NCBI GenBank assembly: GCA_002286855.1
Contig: NRSV01000124.1
Location: 1 to 44,641, forward strand
Length of the DNA stretch: 44,641 nt
Source: Bipolaris cookei
Taxonomy: Eukaryota > Ascomycota > Dothideomycetes > Pleosporales > Pleosporaceae
Direction: 5' to 3'
A program made the translations under genes and the position numbers. The number at the start of each line of letters is the position of its first letter. Within the stretch, counting starts at the first letter, position 1. This document shows, one piece after another, positions 20,485 to 31,120 of this stretch. The notes under the pieces are model-generated. The model made no database searches, had not been told where the DNA came from, and worked only from the letters and a program-made list of their open reading frames with translations.

Positions 20485-21990
20485 ATGACATATAACGTCT
20501 TTCACCCAAAATGGGAGTGGCCAGCCTTAAAAAAGGAAAAGCTTGAATTTTCCTGCCCAAGAGTAAAGTCTACCTCACCACGACAAGACCAAATTAGCCA
20601 GGACGTAATCCAAAAAGTCTACCAAGCTCAGCCAGAGATACTTTTTAAGATTTACTCAACTCTTTTCAATCTAGGTTACCAACCAAGGTGCTAGAGAAAA
20701 GCGAAAGGAATTATCTTAAAGAAACCAAACAAGCCTCACTACTCAATCCCAAAAGCCTATAGGGTTATCTCATTCTTAAGTTGCCTAGGGAAAGTTCTAG
20801 AAAGACTATTTGCAAGGAGACTAGGTCAGAGTTGCTAACAATCAAGTTGATCATGCGTCACCAGCGTTGCAGACTACGGGGCAGTAGTATACTGGCGCTC
20901 ACAAAGTCATGCGACAAAGGTACTTCAGCCGCTCCACAACCTAGCGTGCAGAAAAGTACTAGGGGCCTTCAGAATCTCTCCAGCCATACCTGCAAGCATT
21001 GAAGCCAGCCTACCAGGGCCAGCCATTTGGCTAAATGCAACGCTAAGAAAATATGCAACAAGAGCAGCCCAACTAGCCCAAACCCACCCAATCTCGAATG
21101 CCATTGCAAGGATTCAAGCAACAGATCCTCGACGTTTCAGAAAACCAGGCCAACTCAGACAACTACTCAAGATTACAAACTCGATCCCAAGTACACACAA
21201 TAGAGATATAGAAAAGATCATTCCATATAGGTTTAGGCCATGGGATAGTCTTAATTATAAAGTCACAATCTCTAAGAAGACAAAGGAGGACGAAGCGACT
21301 GCGCATACAATGTATATCTAATCAAAGACAGGAGACAACGTCATAGCAATCTACTCAGAAGCTTCGAAAAGCAAAAAAGGGAAAGGGATAGGAGTAGGCA
21401 TAGCAGTCTGCAGCTCAGCCCAAGAAGAGATGCACTCAGAAAAGACAAACATTGGTGAATCCCAACTAGTTTACAACGAAGAACTAGAGGGGATCACAAG
21501 AGCATTCGAATACACCGCCAAGAACACGAGGAGGGACCAGGAAATCCACGTTTATGCAGACAACCAGGTAGCAATCTACAGGTTTAGCAGCCTCTTAGAT
21601 AGCCCCGGACAACAGTGGTTACTTTGGTGCCTGAAAGCAGCCAAAACAGTTCAATCCAAAAAAGCGAGTATCGATCTCCAATGGGCACCAGACCATACAG
21701 CAATCAAGGGAAACGAGAGAGCAGACGCCTTAGCCAAGGAAGCAGCCAAAGAGGAGCCAAACTCGACAGCAACAAGCCTCGCCTTTGTAGGCACAGAGAT
21801 AAGAAAGCTACAGCTAATAGACCAACAGCAAGAGTGGCAGAAGTATAGAGAAAAAGCTATGCAGGACAACAAGCACACCTACTCTGCCAAATTTGGCTTC
21901 ACTACCCCTAAAACCATTCAAATTTCAAGAGGTACGCCAAAGGACATCTCAAGCGCCTTTTTCTCACTCAAGCTAGGCCATGGCTACAAT
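20485..21990 (+). pseudogene. LINE (Tad-like non-LTR retrotransposon) remnant with RNase H part
   Basis: Beginning about 35 bp after the synthetase stop, the sequence reads as the start of a LINE reverse transcriptase (RQDQISQDVIQKVYQAQPEI, then KAYRVISFLSCLGKVLERLF). At about 20825 it jumps to a downstream part (VADYGAVVYWRSQSHATK) with the catalytic RT core deleted. An RNase H domain follows at 21330-21900, with SEASKSKKGKGIGVGIAV, a YNEELEGI acidic motif, YADNQVAI and NERADALAKEA. Several stops and frame changes break the frame. Homology ends near LGHGY at about 21985. Confidence 0.75.
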
Positions 21991-21993
21991 AAT

Positions 21994-22058
21994 TGTCGCA
22001 CGCGCACGTGCGGTGAGAAAATGGAGGTTGTTGTTTGTCGCACGCATACGTGCGGTGA
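21994..22058. repeat. Two direct copies of a 23-nt palindrome-bearing motif
   Basis: TGTCGCACGC(GC/AT)ACGTGCGGTGA occurs at 21994-22016 and 22036-22058, 42 nt apart, with only two base differences. Each copy has an inner self-complementary core (GCACGTGC in the first). The pair begins exactly where LINE homology ends, so it may be the edge of another inserted element. Its identity is unknown. Confidence 0.6.
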
Positions 22059-22272
22059 ATTGATGTGTGTATTATGTGTCTTGTATGTATAATCTTCTGT
22101 TTTTTGATGTTGTGCTCTCTACAACTGTCTTTTGTACACGACCATTGCAGGGGCTTGTTACATGTAGAATATCGACATACATCGGCTGTAGTCCATGTCG
22201 ATATATCCTTGCATCGTCTGCGACATATAAGGTTGTGGTATTGAATAATTACATATAAAAGCTCTAAGAGTT

Positions 22273-22318
22273 AGGGCGGACCACTCGCTTAGCTGTCCCA
22301 CTCGCTATGCACTCACGT
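22273..22318. repeat. Solo right end of a pogo-like element
   Basis: The reverse complement starts ACGTGAGTGCATAGCGAGTG and carries two AGCGAGTGG motifs. It is flanked by a TA at 22319-22320. The start sequence and the doubled AGCGAG motif match the termini of the 871-2860 element and the 36018-36688 element. No matching left end was found nearby, so it is a truncated copy. Confidence 0.55.
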
Positions 22319-22425
22319 TATATTAAGCAGTTTTGCCGCTACTGGAATCCATCCGCGCGAGCCCGACGCCGTACTCAAATGCTTCAAAACACCAACACCA
22401 CAACGTGATAACGATCCATAACTTG

Positions 22426-23123
22426 GTAAGGTGGGTGATGAGGACACATGGAGGCAGCTGTCAAGTTTATTTGAGGTTGTAGTGAAGGATAAGGCTGTAT
22501 TTGAGGCCAAGCAGTTGAAACGACCCTTCCATTCACTGCAGATCCAAAACGAGCTACTCCATCATGAAAACGACGAACTGCGCGCACAGATATCCACCAA
22601 AAAACGCCGGAAACGTAGCACTTAGGTTTTGGAACTGCAGCAGCACAAAGAGTATCACAGCCTGGCAATTGTATGGAGTCCCGGTTTGTGAGAGAGGCTC
22701 GTCCACGTGACGCAGTAAAACAACAGGAGGAGGAGGAGGAGGCTGCAAGACTTCGAAAAAAGAGATGAAGGAGTTTGAGGCTTCAGATGCCTTATATAAA
22801 AAAAGATAGCGGAGGAGGCAAGGCAGGCACGTGAGTTGGCCAAAGAGGCTAGGTTAAAGGGGAGAGCAGTGAAGGCTGCATAACTCGCCGAAGCCAGGGC
22901 TCTAAAAGAACAACAACGCCTTGCTGCAACAATAAGAAAATCTAATGATAGGTCAAATACAGTCAACAGAAAAGCTTCCTCAAATCAGAAGCAAAAAACA
23001 ACACAATGACGTCGTGCTGTTGGGGCTGCAAGTGGCAGTGGTGATGCACCACAACCCGCCAAGCCTCCCCCCAAAACCACCACTCGCGGCCGCAATATCA
23101 GGTTGCCAGCTAAATATGAGTAG
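22426..23123 (+). pseudogene. C-terminal part of a pogo-like transposase (coiled-coil lineage)
   Basis: Fragments resemble the C-terminal third of the transposases at 23302 and 25375: FEVVVKDKAVFEAKQLKR, IQNELLHHENDELRAQ and HKEYHSLAIVWSPG, then a Glu/Lys/Arg-rich coiled coil, and the terminal motif RGRNIRLPAKYE before a TAG at 23121-23123. The HTH and DDE parts are missing, and several stops and frame changes are present. Only the 3' end of an element is left. Confidence 0.65.
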
Positions 23124-23301
23124 ATAGTAATATACTAAAGTATCATACGAGTAATCCACTAGAAAATCCAGTGATAATAGTTTTTGTATGGGGCTCTACA
23201 GCCTCGGGTTTAGTGGGCGCGCATTGGCTGACCGTGTGCATGCACTGAACACCAACGCGCGTCTCAACACCATAACTTTGGCGCGCAGTAACTTCATAAC
23301 T

Positions 23302-25109
23302 ATGGCCCCGATTGATGAAGCAATTGCAAATCTAGAGTTGCGAGATGTAAGAGAACAGTTCACGTTAAAAGAGGTTGTTGAAAATTAGGGCGTCGATCGC
23401 TCAACGTTGGGTCGGCGCTGGAGGCCTGTAACAGGGCTTAGGAGCAATGGATACGTTCAGCAGAAAGCTATCGGCCCACAACAGGAGTTAGAGCTTGTAC
23501 GATATATCACTAAGCTTAATAAGCAAGGCCTTCTTCCCACGAGAGAGATGATTAGGAATTTCTCTTCAGAAATAGCCCATCACGAGCTCAGCGAGAGCTG
23601 GGTTACTCGCTTTATCAACCGACACAAACTTCAGCTCATCTCGAAGTGGACCAGCGCCATGGATCATACGCGCCATGTAGCTGACTCAGAGTCAAGGTAT
23701 AGACTCTAATTCAAGCTGCTGTACCAGAAGATCACTCAGTACCAGCTTGAGGCTCGAGATATATACAGTATGGATGAGAAGGGCTTCCTGATTGGCGTAG
23801 TAGGCAGAAGCAAGAGGATCTTCAGCAAGCGCCAATGGGATAAGAAAAATATCAGAAAATCTCTTCAAGATGAATCACATGAGTTCTTGACGCTCCTGGT
23901 GTGCTGCTGCGCTGATGGGAGCTGGCTGCCCCCAGGCCTCATCTACACTGCAGCTAGAGCAATTAGATTGCCTTTGGTAGGGGATATTAAAGCTACCAAG
24001 CACGATATCTTTGTCTTATCATCTCCGTCAGGCTGGTCAAACGACGACATAGGGCTAGCTTGGCTTGAGCAGGTGCTTGATCGCTGTACGAAGCAGCGAT
24101 CAGGTAGATGGAGATTGCTCATCCTTGATAGTCACAGATCTCATGTGACGATGGAGTTTATCAGCTACTACGATCGCCACAGGATACTCCTATTGATCTT
24201 TTCTCCTCATTTAACTCACACGCTTCAGCCGCTAGATGTAGTACTGTTCAGACCACTATCTCAAGCTTACTCAGCTGAGCTCACCTCACACCTCCACAAT
24301 GCCCAGGGCCTCATCTCAATCAAGAAAGGAGACTTCTTTCCGTTGTTCTGGTTAGCCTTGCAGTCTTAGTTCACCCGATCAACTATATTGACAGCGTTTG
24401 AAGCTACTAGTATATAGCCAACAGATCCTCATGTCATCCTCAAGAGATTCGCGAGTACGCCAGAAGGTGAGAGGAGCTCATCATCAAGGCTTTCTGACAG
24501 TGATTGGAGAAAGCTTGATCGATTAGTGCGTGTAGCGGTGAAGGATACCCAGCAAGAAGAGTCCAAAAAGCTTAGCCACGCACTCCACCATCTGTCTGTG
24601 CAGAATGAGTTCTTGAAGCATGAGAATGAGGGTCTAAGAGAGGCTCTACAATACAAACAAAATCATACGAAGAAGAGCAAAGCTCTTGACCTCCAACAGC
24701 GCCAGGAGTACCACGGTGGAGCTGTGTTCTGGTCTCCTCGCAAGCTGAGAGAGGCTCGAACTCGTGAGGCTGTACGGGAGAGAGATGGGGCAGTAGAGAG
24801 GCACCAAAAAGCCAAGGCTAGGGAGCTGTAACAAGCAGCTCGGCTGCACAAACAAAGAATAGCTGAGGAGAAACGTGTGGAGCGAGAGGCGGCCAGAAAG
24901 GCGAGGGAGAAGGAGAGGGCTGAAAAAGCTACACAAACTTCGCCAAAAAGCAAGCGCAAGGCCTCAAAGGCGTTTGCCCAAAGCCTACGCGTCAGAAACG
25001 TATGGTTGCCGCTGCAGCTCCTGAAGAAGCTCAAGGTGGTGCATCAGCTCCTCCACAACGAACTACCTGCCACGGCGGCAACTTCAAGCTTCCAGATAGA
25101 TTCAAGTAG
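23302..25109 (+). pseudogene. Pogo/Fot-like DDE transposase, multiple stops
   Basis: The start is ATG at 23302 (MAPIDEAIANLELRD). An HTH follows, then a TAG at codon 29. DNA-binding and catalytic regions continue (PTREMIRNFSSEI, SMDEKGFLIG, LLILDSHRSH, THTLQPLDVVLF), so the three acidic residues are still present. At least five stop codons interrupt the frame, and the C-terminal coiled-coil and Lys/Arg-rich tail is frameshifted before the GGNFKLPDRFK end at 25107-25109. Stops such as TAG and TAA could come from CAG and CAA. Clear terminal inverted repeats were not found, so the ends are uncertain. Confidence 0.8.
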
Positions 25110-25276
25110 CACAGATTGACTGGATTGACTGCGGACATCTCATTCATATCTACTTCCAAGATCTTTTGATAACAGCCTCTTGGTATGGCTCTACACCCTC
25201 ATTTTCAGATCGCTGAGATGGTGTTCGGCGGGGCATGAGGTGCACGGGCACACTAGTTTGTCAAAACCCCCAGTTA

Positions 25277-25318
25277 GGGTACCCCACCGGGCTGCGCACG
25301 CTTTCGGGCCGCGCACAG
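25277..25318. repeat. Left TIR of the 25277-27402 transposon
   Basis: It begins GGGTACCCCACCGGG and is a perfect inverted partner of 27361-27402. Confidence 0.92.
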
Positions 25319-25374
25319 CCCACCCCACAACCACAAACAACCCACAAACTTCAACGCGTCGTAACTCTATCAAT

Positions 25375-27250
25375 ATGAACGCTGTCGATCAAGCAATTCA
25401 AGATCTGAAATCGCGGGACTTTGTAGAATCTTTTATGTATCGAGAAGTTGCTGCCAAATACGGTTGCAGCCGAAGTGCTGTTTCACGAAGGTGGCGAGGG
25501 GTTTCACGCGATAAAGCCATCAGTGATGGGATGAGACAATCCCTACTGCCACCACAAGAGCTGGGTCTTGTACGGTATATAGAGGAGCTTCATACAAGAG
25601 GACTACCACCTACGAGAGAGATGGTACAGAATTTCGGCTCAGAAATCTTTGGGGACCCGGTGTCAATGAGCTGGGTTGATCGCTTCCTTCACCGAAACCA
25701 CGACCACCTTATCTCTCGCTGGGCACCTAGTATTGATCGCGTACGCCACCAGGCTGATTCTATTGATAAGTATGACTCGTGTTTTGATATACTACATCAG
25801 AAAATAGTAGAGCATAAGATAGAGAGGCGTCTCACCTTTAATATGGATGAGAAGGGCTTCTTAATTGGTGTACAGAATAAGTCAAAAAGGGTGTTTAGTA
25901 AGCCTGTTTGGGTAAAGGATGGAGCAAGAGCAGCCGTGCAAGACGGCAACAGAGAGTGGATAACCATCATGCCAACGATCTGTGCAGATGGGACGACACT
26001 GCCGACGTCTATCATTATGTCAAGTGAGGCGTACGATATATGGGACACTTGGGTAGAAGGGATCCCACCTACAGACGATCAAATCAACATCACCTCAACC
26101 CCAACAGGCTGGACCAATCAGAAGCTTGGTCTAGCATGGCTGAAGAGGTTTGATCAATTCACCAAAAAGAAAGCTCGTCGGTCGTGGCGGTTACTTATCT
26201 GTGACGGCCATGGGAGCCACGTTACGAAGGAGTTTTTGGACTACTCCATCAAAAATCGTATTATGGTGATGGTGTTTCCATCCCATTCAACTCATACGCT
26301 CCAGCCTCTTGATGTTGGTATATTTGGGCCACTCTCGTCTTACTACTCTTCTGAACTCTTGCGGTAACAACAACGCTCCCAAGGGCTTCTTCCAGTGGTA
26401 AAAGCTGATTTCTATCGTTTATTTAAGTCAGTGTACGCCTCCTCCTTCATCAAAGCTAATATTATTGCTGCTTTTGAAGCCACTGGCATCTGGCCCATGG
26501 ATCAGACAGTATTCACGAAGAGGTTTGATTACACTACTCCACCTCTACAGACCGATAATATGGACCCATATCATCTCTCTCCTGCTGACTGGAAGCGTAC
26601 ACAGCGACTACTAGCCCAGGTAGCGAAGGATACCAGTAATGAACTAGTCCGGAAGCTTGAAGGAGCAATTCACCGCGTTAGTACTCGGGACAAGCTTCTA
26701 CAGCTTGAAAACGAGGGGCTGCTTACATCACTTGACACCAAAAATAAGCGTACAAAGTGTGGCAGACGCCTGCCTCTTGGAGGGAAGTAAACGCGTCCTA
26801 CTGACGCTGTCTTCTACTCACCTCGAAAGCTTCAAGAAGCTCGGGATGAAAGAGCCAGAAAAGACGCTGAATTACTAGTAGAAGATGCTCGAAAAGCTGA
26901 TGCTAAGAAGCTTCAAGATGCCAACAAAGTCCTAGGCGAAAAGGCTAAACACAGGGCTCGAGAGAAGAGAGAGAGACAAGAGGGTGAAGGTGAAGGAGAA
27001 GGCTGAGAAAGTAGCCCAAAGAGAGCTCCAAAAGCAGCAGAAAAACCACGATAAAGCTCTTCAAACTTCCCAAAAAGGCAAGCGTAAAGCTTTAAACGCA
27101 CCACCTAAGCCCAAGAAGCGTCAAAAACGATCAGGTGGTGGTGGCCTACTGCGTGGGTGTTCAGATGAGCCCATACAAGCTCCATTGCCTACACCGGCTC
27201 ACACCACTAAGTCGGGCCGCAGCGTTATGCTCCCATCAAAATTCAGATAG
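25375..27250 (+). pseudogene. Pogo/Fot-like DDE transposase, two stops and a frameshift
   Basis: ATG at 25375 (MNAVDQAIQDLKSRDF). The HTH (VAAKYGCSRSAVSRRW), DNA-binding region (PTREMVQNFGSEI) and catalytic motifs (NMDEKGFLIG, LLICDGHGSH, THTLQPLDVGIF) are intact up to a TAA at 26365-26367, where the frame otherwise continues. A second TAA follows near 26788, and a frameshift near 27000 lies in the coiled-coil tail. The last residues, SGRSVMLPSKFR, share the C-terminal motif of this lineage and stop at 27248-27250. It lacks the zinc knuckle of the other lineage. As read it is inactive, although the lesions are few. Confidence 0.87.
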
Positions 27251-27360
27251 TACAAAATATTTGTAAGGGTCTACTTAGTAAAACACTAAAATCTTATCTG
27301 TATACAACTCTATGGTGTGGCTTAATAACCTCGTGTTGGTGGTGGTGATAATGGTGTTCG

Positions 27361-27402
27361 CTGTGCGCGGCCCGAAAGCGTGCGCAGCCCGGTGGGGTAC
27401 CC
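27361..27402. repeat. Right TIR of the 25277-27402 transposon
   Basis: Its reverse complement is identical to 25277-25318 over all 42 bases. Confidence 0.92.
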
Positions 27403-27417
27403 TACACCCATACGGCA

Positions 27418-28530
27418 ACGTACCTCACGACTCCGCCGGACACTTTTGCCAAGCTCTCACCAAAACCACCGCTACCTAATAATGTCGCAACGACAACAAC
27501 ATTTAGAGCCTTCTAACGAACGTCAGGTACAGCTTGCTCTTCAGGCTCTCAAACAAGACACGAATCTCTCATTACGACGCGCTGCAGCTATCTATAACGT
27601 TGCTCGGTCAACACTGAGCGACCGACGCGCAGGACGACCTTCACAAGTAGATCGCAGGCCTAAATCAATTAAACTTACTAATTTTGAGGAGGATGTGATT
27701 GTTGAGTACATACTTGAGCTCAATACGCGCGGATTTCCCCCTAAACTCGCAGACGTGGCTAATATGGCCAATTCTTTGCGCGCTGAGCGCAATCTGGACC
27801 AGGTTAGACAAAACTGGCCCAGCCCAGTACGTTCGTCAAACGTCGATCTGAGCTTGTAACGAGGTTTAATCGCAAGTACGACTACAAGAGAGCCCTCTGT
27901 GAGGATCCTAAGGCTACCCAAGCCCTGTTTGGCCTGGTAGCCAACATGAAAGCCAAGTATGGTATCCAGGACGACGACACGTTCAACTTTGACGAGAAGG
28001 GCTTTATGATGGGTCAGATTGCCCTTGGAGCAGTTGTTACAGCTTCAGAGAGACGTTGACGGCCAAAGGCTAACCAGCCAGGCAATAGAGAGAAGGCCTC
28101 AAAGGGGGCAGCAATTATCGTGCATAAGCTGGTGTTGGCGCAATGGGAGATAGCTGAGCTTAAGGTAGCAAATGAGGCCGCGACGCGACGAAAATCACAC
28201 AAAATAAAGCGGATTAAGGCAGAGGAGATCTTGACAGTTGAAGATGGGGCGCGCTTATCCGCTCTTCAGGACTTTGGGGTGCGTAGTGATGGAAAGAAAC
28301 CAAAAAAGCGGGTGCGCGCTGAAGTGGGTGAACCATCTCAACGGCGGTGTGGACGGTGCAATGGGACTAGACATAACGCGCGAACGTGTAAGCAAGTAGC
28401 AGAATTAGCCTCTGAATGATATCTCGTATCGCATTGCACTATACAGGCCCAAAGTGGGCTGTTTTAGGCCATAATGTGGTGGTTTTGGTAAGGGCTTGGC
28501 AAAAGTGTCCGGCGAAGCTGTGAGGTACGT
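27418..28530. mobile_element. Internally deleted, non-autonomous pogo-like element
   Basis: The TIRs are about 53 bp (27418-27470 and 28478-28530), starting ACGTACCTCAC, with a handful of mismatches. A TA follows the right end (28531-28532); the left flank is CA, so one target copy has changed. At 1113 bp the element is about half the size of a full copy because the DDE core is missing. Confidence 0.85.
27482..28419 (+). pseudogene. Deleted pogo-like transposase: HTH plus zinc knuckle, no complete DDE core
   Basis: ATG at 27482 (MSQRQQHLEPSNERQ). The HTH (RAAAIYNVARSTLSDRR) and DNA-binding domain are kept to a one-base frameshift near 27820. Then FVKRRSELVTRFNRKY, the first catalytic Asp region (NFDEKGFMMGQI), a TGA after SERR, and QPGNRE follow. 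At that point about 250-300 codons are lost and the frame resumes in the C-terminal linker (KLVLAQWEIAEL) and the zinc knuckle RRCGRCNGTRHNARTC, stopping at 28417-28419. The second and third catalytic acids are absent. Confidence 0.82.
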
Positions 28531-29014
28531 TAACTCTTTTCCACTACGAATCGCCAGACAACACTCACGGAACACTAGCGTAAATCTCACCGGCCCTATT
28601 AAAGGCCCGGACAGAGAAGTATAGATCTAATCCCGCCTAACAGTATGCTCCTGATCCTGGGTTTATGCAATAACGTGACCAAAAAAACCAATCTACCAGA
28701 AGAAAACCCCTCTGTGACTTATTCTATGTCATTGGTAAAGAAAGTTTAGAGTTGGCCCCGGTAATTAGTAGGTATCTCTCCAGTGATACCTCCTTGAGGG
28801 TGGTAGTTGATGAGGTTTTGTTGATGGCGGAGATTGACGACTAGCTCGCCATTGGAAAGTCCTGATCATTCCGGTCGCTTCCGATAGTCCGAGTCTAATT
28901 CCGATGTGGTATAGTGTGGCATAATGGTACTGCTGTCCCCGCATCAAAATCAAACATATTGAGAGTTCAAGTAACTGCTTCTCTCATCACTAGATTTTTT
29001 TCCACATATACGCA
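28531..29014. other. Intergenic region upstream of the 701-aa gene
   Basis: It holds the promoter and leader of the downstream gene. No repeat or coding frame was recognised. Confidence 0.5.
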
Positions 29015-31120
29015 ATGAACGAATCCGTCAAAGAGCTCCATAGTGATCTTGCAAGGAAATACCGCCAGAATGGCCAGCGGATTGAAGAAATGTGGCGTTC
29101 GCTCAGCCAGGAACATCGCAAAAAGATCATGGAGGCCGGCTCTCATAATGGTGCTGTTCTGAAGCATGCTGAAGATACAGACCTAGAGAATGTCTATAAG
29201 TTCATTCCCGAATGGAATCTACGCGACATCACTTCGCCGTCATCAAACTTCTTTCTCGACATGCTTAAGCACCGAGCAACCTCACCACTGCTAGCACAAT
29301 ACACGACTGGCTTCAATGGGCGGCCTGGAGATCATGCGCACATACTTAATATGATGCAGAAAAAGAACCTCAGACTCAATGAAGTCTCCCAATACAAGGA
29401 TTGTTATACACTCTTCTTGACGGAAGACGGGTACGGCGAATCAGTCAAGATCCTTGCCGAGAAGCAAGAAGTTCTTGCGAACATGAAACCAGCTATGCAA
29501 GCCGGGTTTATTGTACCTCAAGCTACGGGAGAGCTCATTCTCATGCGACAAGTAAACCTGCTGCAGCTTCTCAATATTGCAATCGAAGACATCCTTGATA
29601 CTGCATCCACCACGCGAGCCCGGACGAAGCACACAAAGAAGCCGAATGAGAATACAATTGTAGCCCTAGCAAAGTTGTCAGTACACTCACCTCCGAAAAA
29701 GGTAGAGCTCGTGGATCTTGTAGACATGGCGAAAGACCGGCTATCGTCTTACGAGGATCTGATTGGTCTCATTTCGACTGAGCCCACAGTCCTAACTCAT
29801 GAAGTCAACTTTTCTTTCTTCAGCCGACCGGAGCTGATCGCCGATGAGAAAGGACGCATGTTACCTGTACATACTGACAAATACATCAGCGGTGCTGTGC
29901 TCGAGGCAGTCTATGGTGCAGTGAAGGTTGCTGCTACATGGTATTACATTGGCCGTCTCTTGGATATGCTAAAGGAATCAACAGACAAGCAGTTCAAAGC
30001 TGTTGTTCTCAAAGAGCTCTCAAACACCTGCTACTTGGAGTATCTACGCGCTCAGACTAGTTTCAAACGCAGCGTAGCTGTCGGCATGGGTGGCAGTAAA
30101 TGGTTCAAGCGCACATCGACAAATGACATCGCGCGACTCTCATTGAAACGAAATCCCGAGTCTTTGACGGTAGAGAACCCTCAGCTACATTACATGCTTC
30201 GGCTTTGTCACGATGAGACAAACTGGTCGAACGCTGCACAATGGCTTCAAAAGCTAGCGGACCTCCACCGAGCCCATCCACTCGAGCAAGACAATCTTTC
30301 AGAGCGAGAGTACGACTCCTTAGGCAATCTGGCCATCATAGTCACTTTCATCCAGTCTCTCTCCTCAGTCGCGCAATTGCCTACACCTAATCACAGGAAG
30401 AAACAGCCATTCGTGTCTGGCTACGTGGCTTTGGACAAAGAGTTCAGAGAAATAAAGGATGGCCTGGACCTCAGTGATTTCGCCATCCCAATTGATAACT
30501 TTCTCGAGCCAGGTATGGCTGAACGTGCTCTTGCAAGACTAGATGAGTACATTGTAGAGAAGACCGGCACGAAGCTTGGCTTTCTATACGAAGATCTAGT
30601 TGAAGGCTGTGTGTCCAACATTCATGAACAGCACGAAGCACAGAAGGCCAAGTCTAATAAAGATTCAAATCATCATGCGGCGCTAACAACTCCCGAAAGT
30701 TCGGAATCGCCTATCCAGCAGCGCAAACAGAAGGAAAAGACACGACCGAGTCAAACTTCGACGTACGATATCACACCACAAAGCGCCAAAGACGACCCTT
30801 CCCTTCAATCAAAAGAAAAGTACAAGGTCAAACCTGCCACTAATGATGTCTTTTCATCGTTTTTCTCGAGATCGTCTACAGCTCGTAGCCCAGTTCTATG
30901 GGAGGTCTTCGTGGCTGCTATGAATGACTTGGGTTTTTCATCTGAACCCAAGTTTGGCTCTGTATACACATTCGTACCTTCGAACAAGACCGTAGTGCGC
31001 AGAGGTATAACGCTGCATCGGCCGCACCAGGGAATCATTGAGGGGCGCCTTCTTTTGATCTACTCTCGACGATTGAAACGAGTGTACGGCTGGAACAGCT
31101 CAACTTTTGAGGCAGTGTAG
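29015..31120 (+). CDS. Conserved fungal protein with HicA-like C-terminal domain ('ipa protein' type)
   Basis: A single intact exon of 701 aa; ATG in context CGCAATGAA. The N-terminal 560 residues are mostly helical (ELHSDLARKYRQ, MWRSLSQEHRKKIMEAG, IEDILDTAS) without a family I can name for certain. They resemble proteins often annotated 'ipa protein' in filamentous fungi. A Ser/Gln/Lys-rich linker covers about 560-620. The last 90 residues form a compact domain: WEVFVAAMNDLGF, GSVYTFVP, GITLHRPHQG and GRLLLIYSRRLKRVYGW. The order of helix, strand, conserved His and basic helix is like the HicA/dsRBD-like fold, which binds RNA. That fold match is inference. No signal peptide or membrane segment is present. 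It is one of few intact genes in the right half. Confidence 0.8.
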   Translation: MNESVKELHSDLARKYRQNGQRIEEMWRSLSQEHRKKIMEAGSHNGAVLKHAEDTDLENVYKFIPEWNLRDITSPSSNFFLDMLKHRATSPLLAQYTTGFNGRPGDHAHILNMMQKKNLRLNEVSQYKDCYTLFLTEDGYGESVKILAEKQEVLANMKPAMQAGFIVPQATGELILMRQVNLLQLLNIAIEDILDTASTTRARTKHTKKPNENTIVALAKLSVHSPPKKVELVDLVDMAKDRLSSYEDLIGLISTEPTVLTHEVNFSFFSRPELIADEKGRMLPVHTDKYISGAVLEAVYGAVKVAATWYYIGRLLDMLKESTDKQFKAVVLKELSNTCYLEYLRAQTSFKRSVAVGMGGSKWFKRTSTNDIARLSLKRNPESLTVENPQLHYMLRLCHDETNWSNAAQWLQKLADLHRAHPLEQDNLSEREYDSLGNLAIIVTFIQSLSSVAQLPTPNHRKKQPFVSGYVALDKEFREIKDGLDLSDFAIPIDNFLEPGMAERALARLDEYIVEKTGTKLGFLYEDLVEGCVSNIHEQHEAQKAKSNKDSNHHAALTTPESSESPIQQRKQKEKTRPSQTSTYDITPQSAKDDPSLQSKEKYKVKPATNDVFSSFFSRSSTARSPVLWEVFVAAMNDLGFSSEPKFGSVYTFVPSNKTVVRRGITLHRPHQGIIEGRLLLIYSRRLKRVYGWNSSTFEAV

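Larger units (their letters stand above)
25277..27402. mobile_element. Complete pogo/Fot-like DNA transposon with perfect 42-bp TIRs
   Basis: The TIRs at 25277-25318 and 27361-27402 are identical over 42 bp. TA dinucleotides flank the element at 25275-25276 and 27403-27404. Each TIR contains two copies of CGGGC(T/C)GCGCAC separated by five bases. The element is 2126 bp and carries one plus-strand transposase gene, which is broken (next entry). It ends only about 14 bp before the next element starts. Confidence 0.92.

Noticed and set aside
23160..25276. Terminal inverted repeats for the transposase at 23302-25109
   Set aside because: The flanks share only short, weak similarity, so element ends could not be set.
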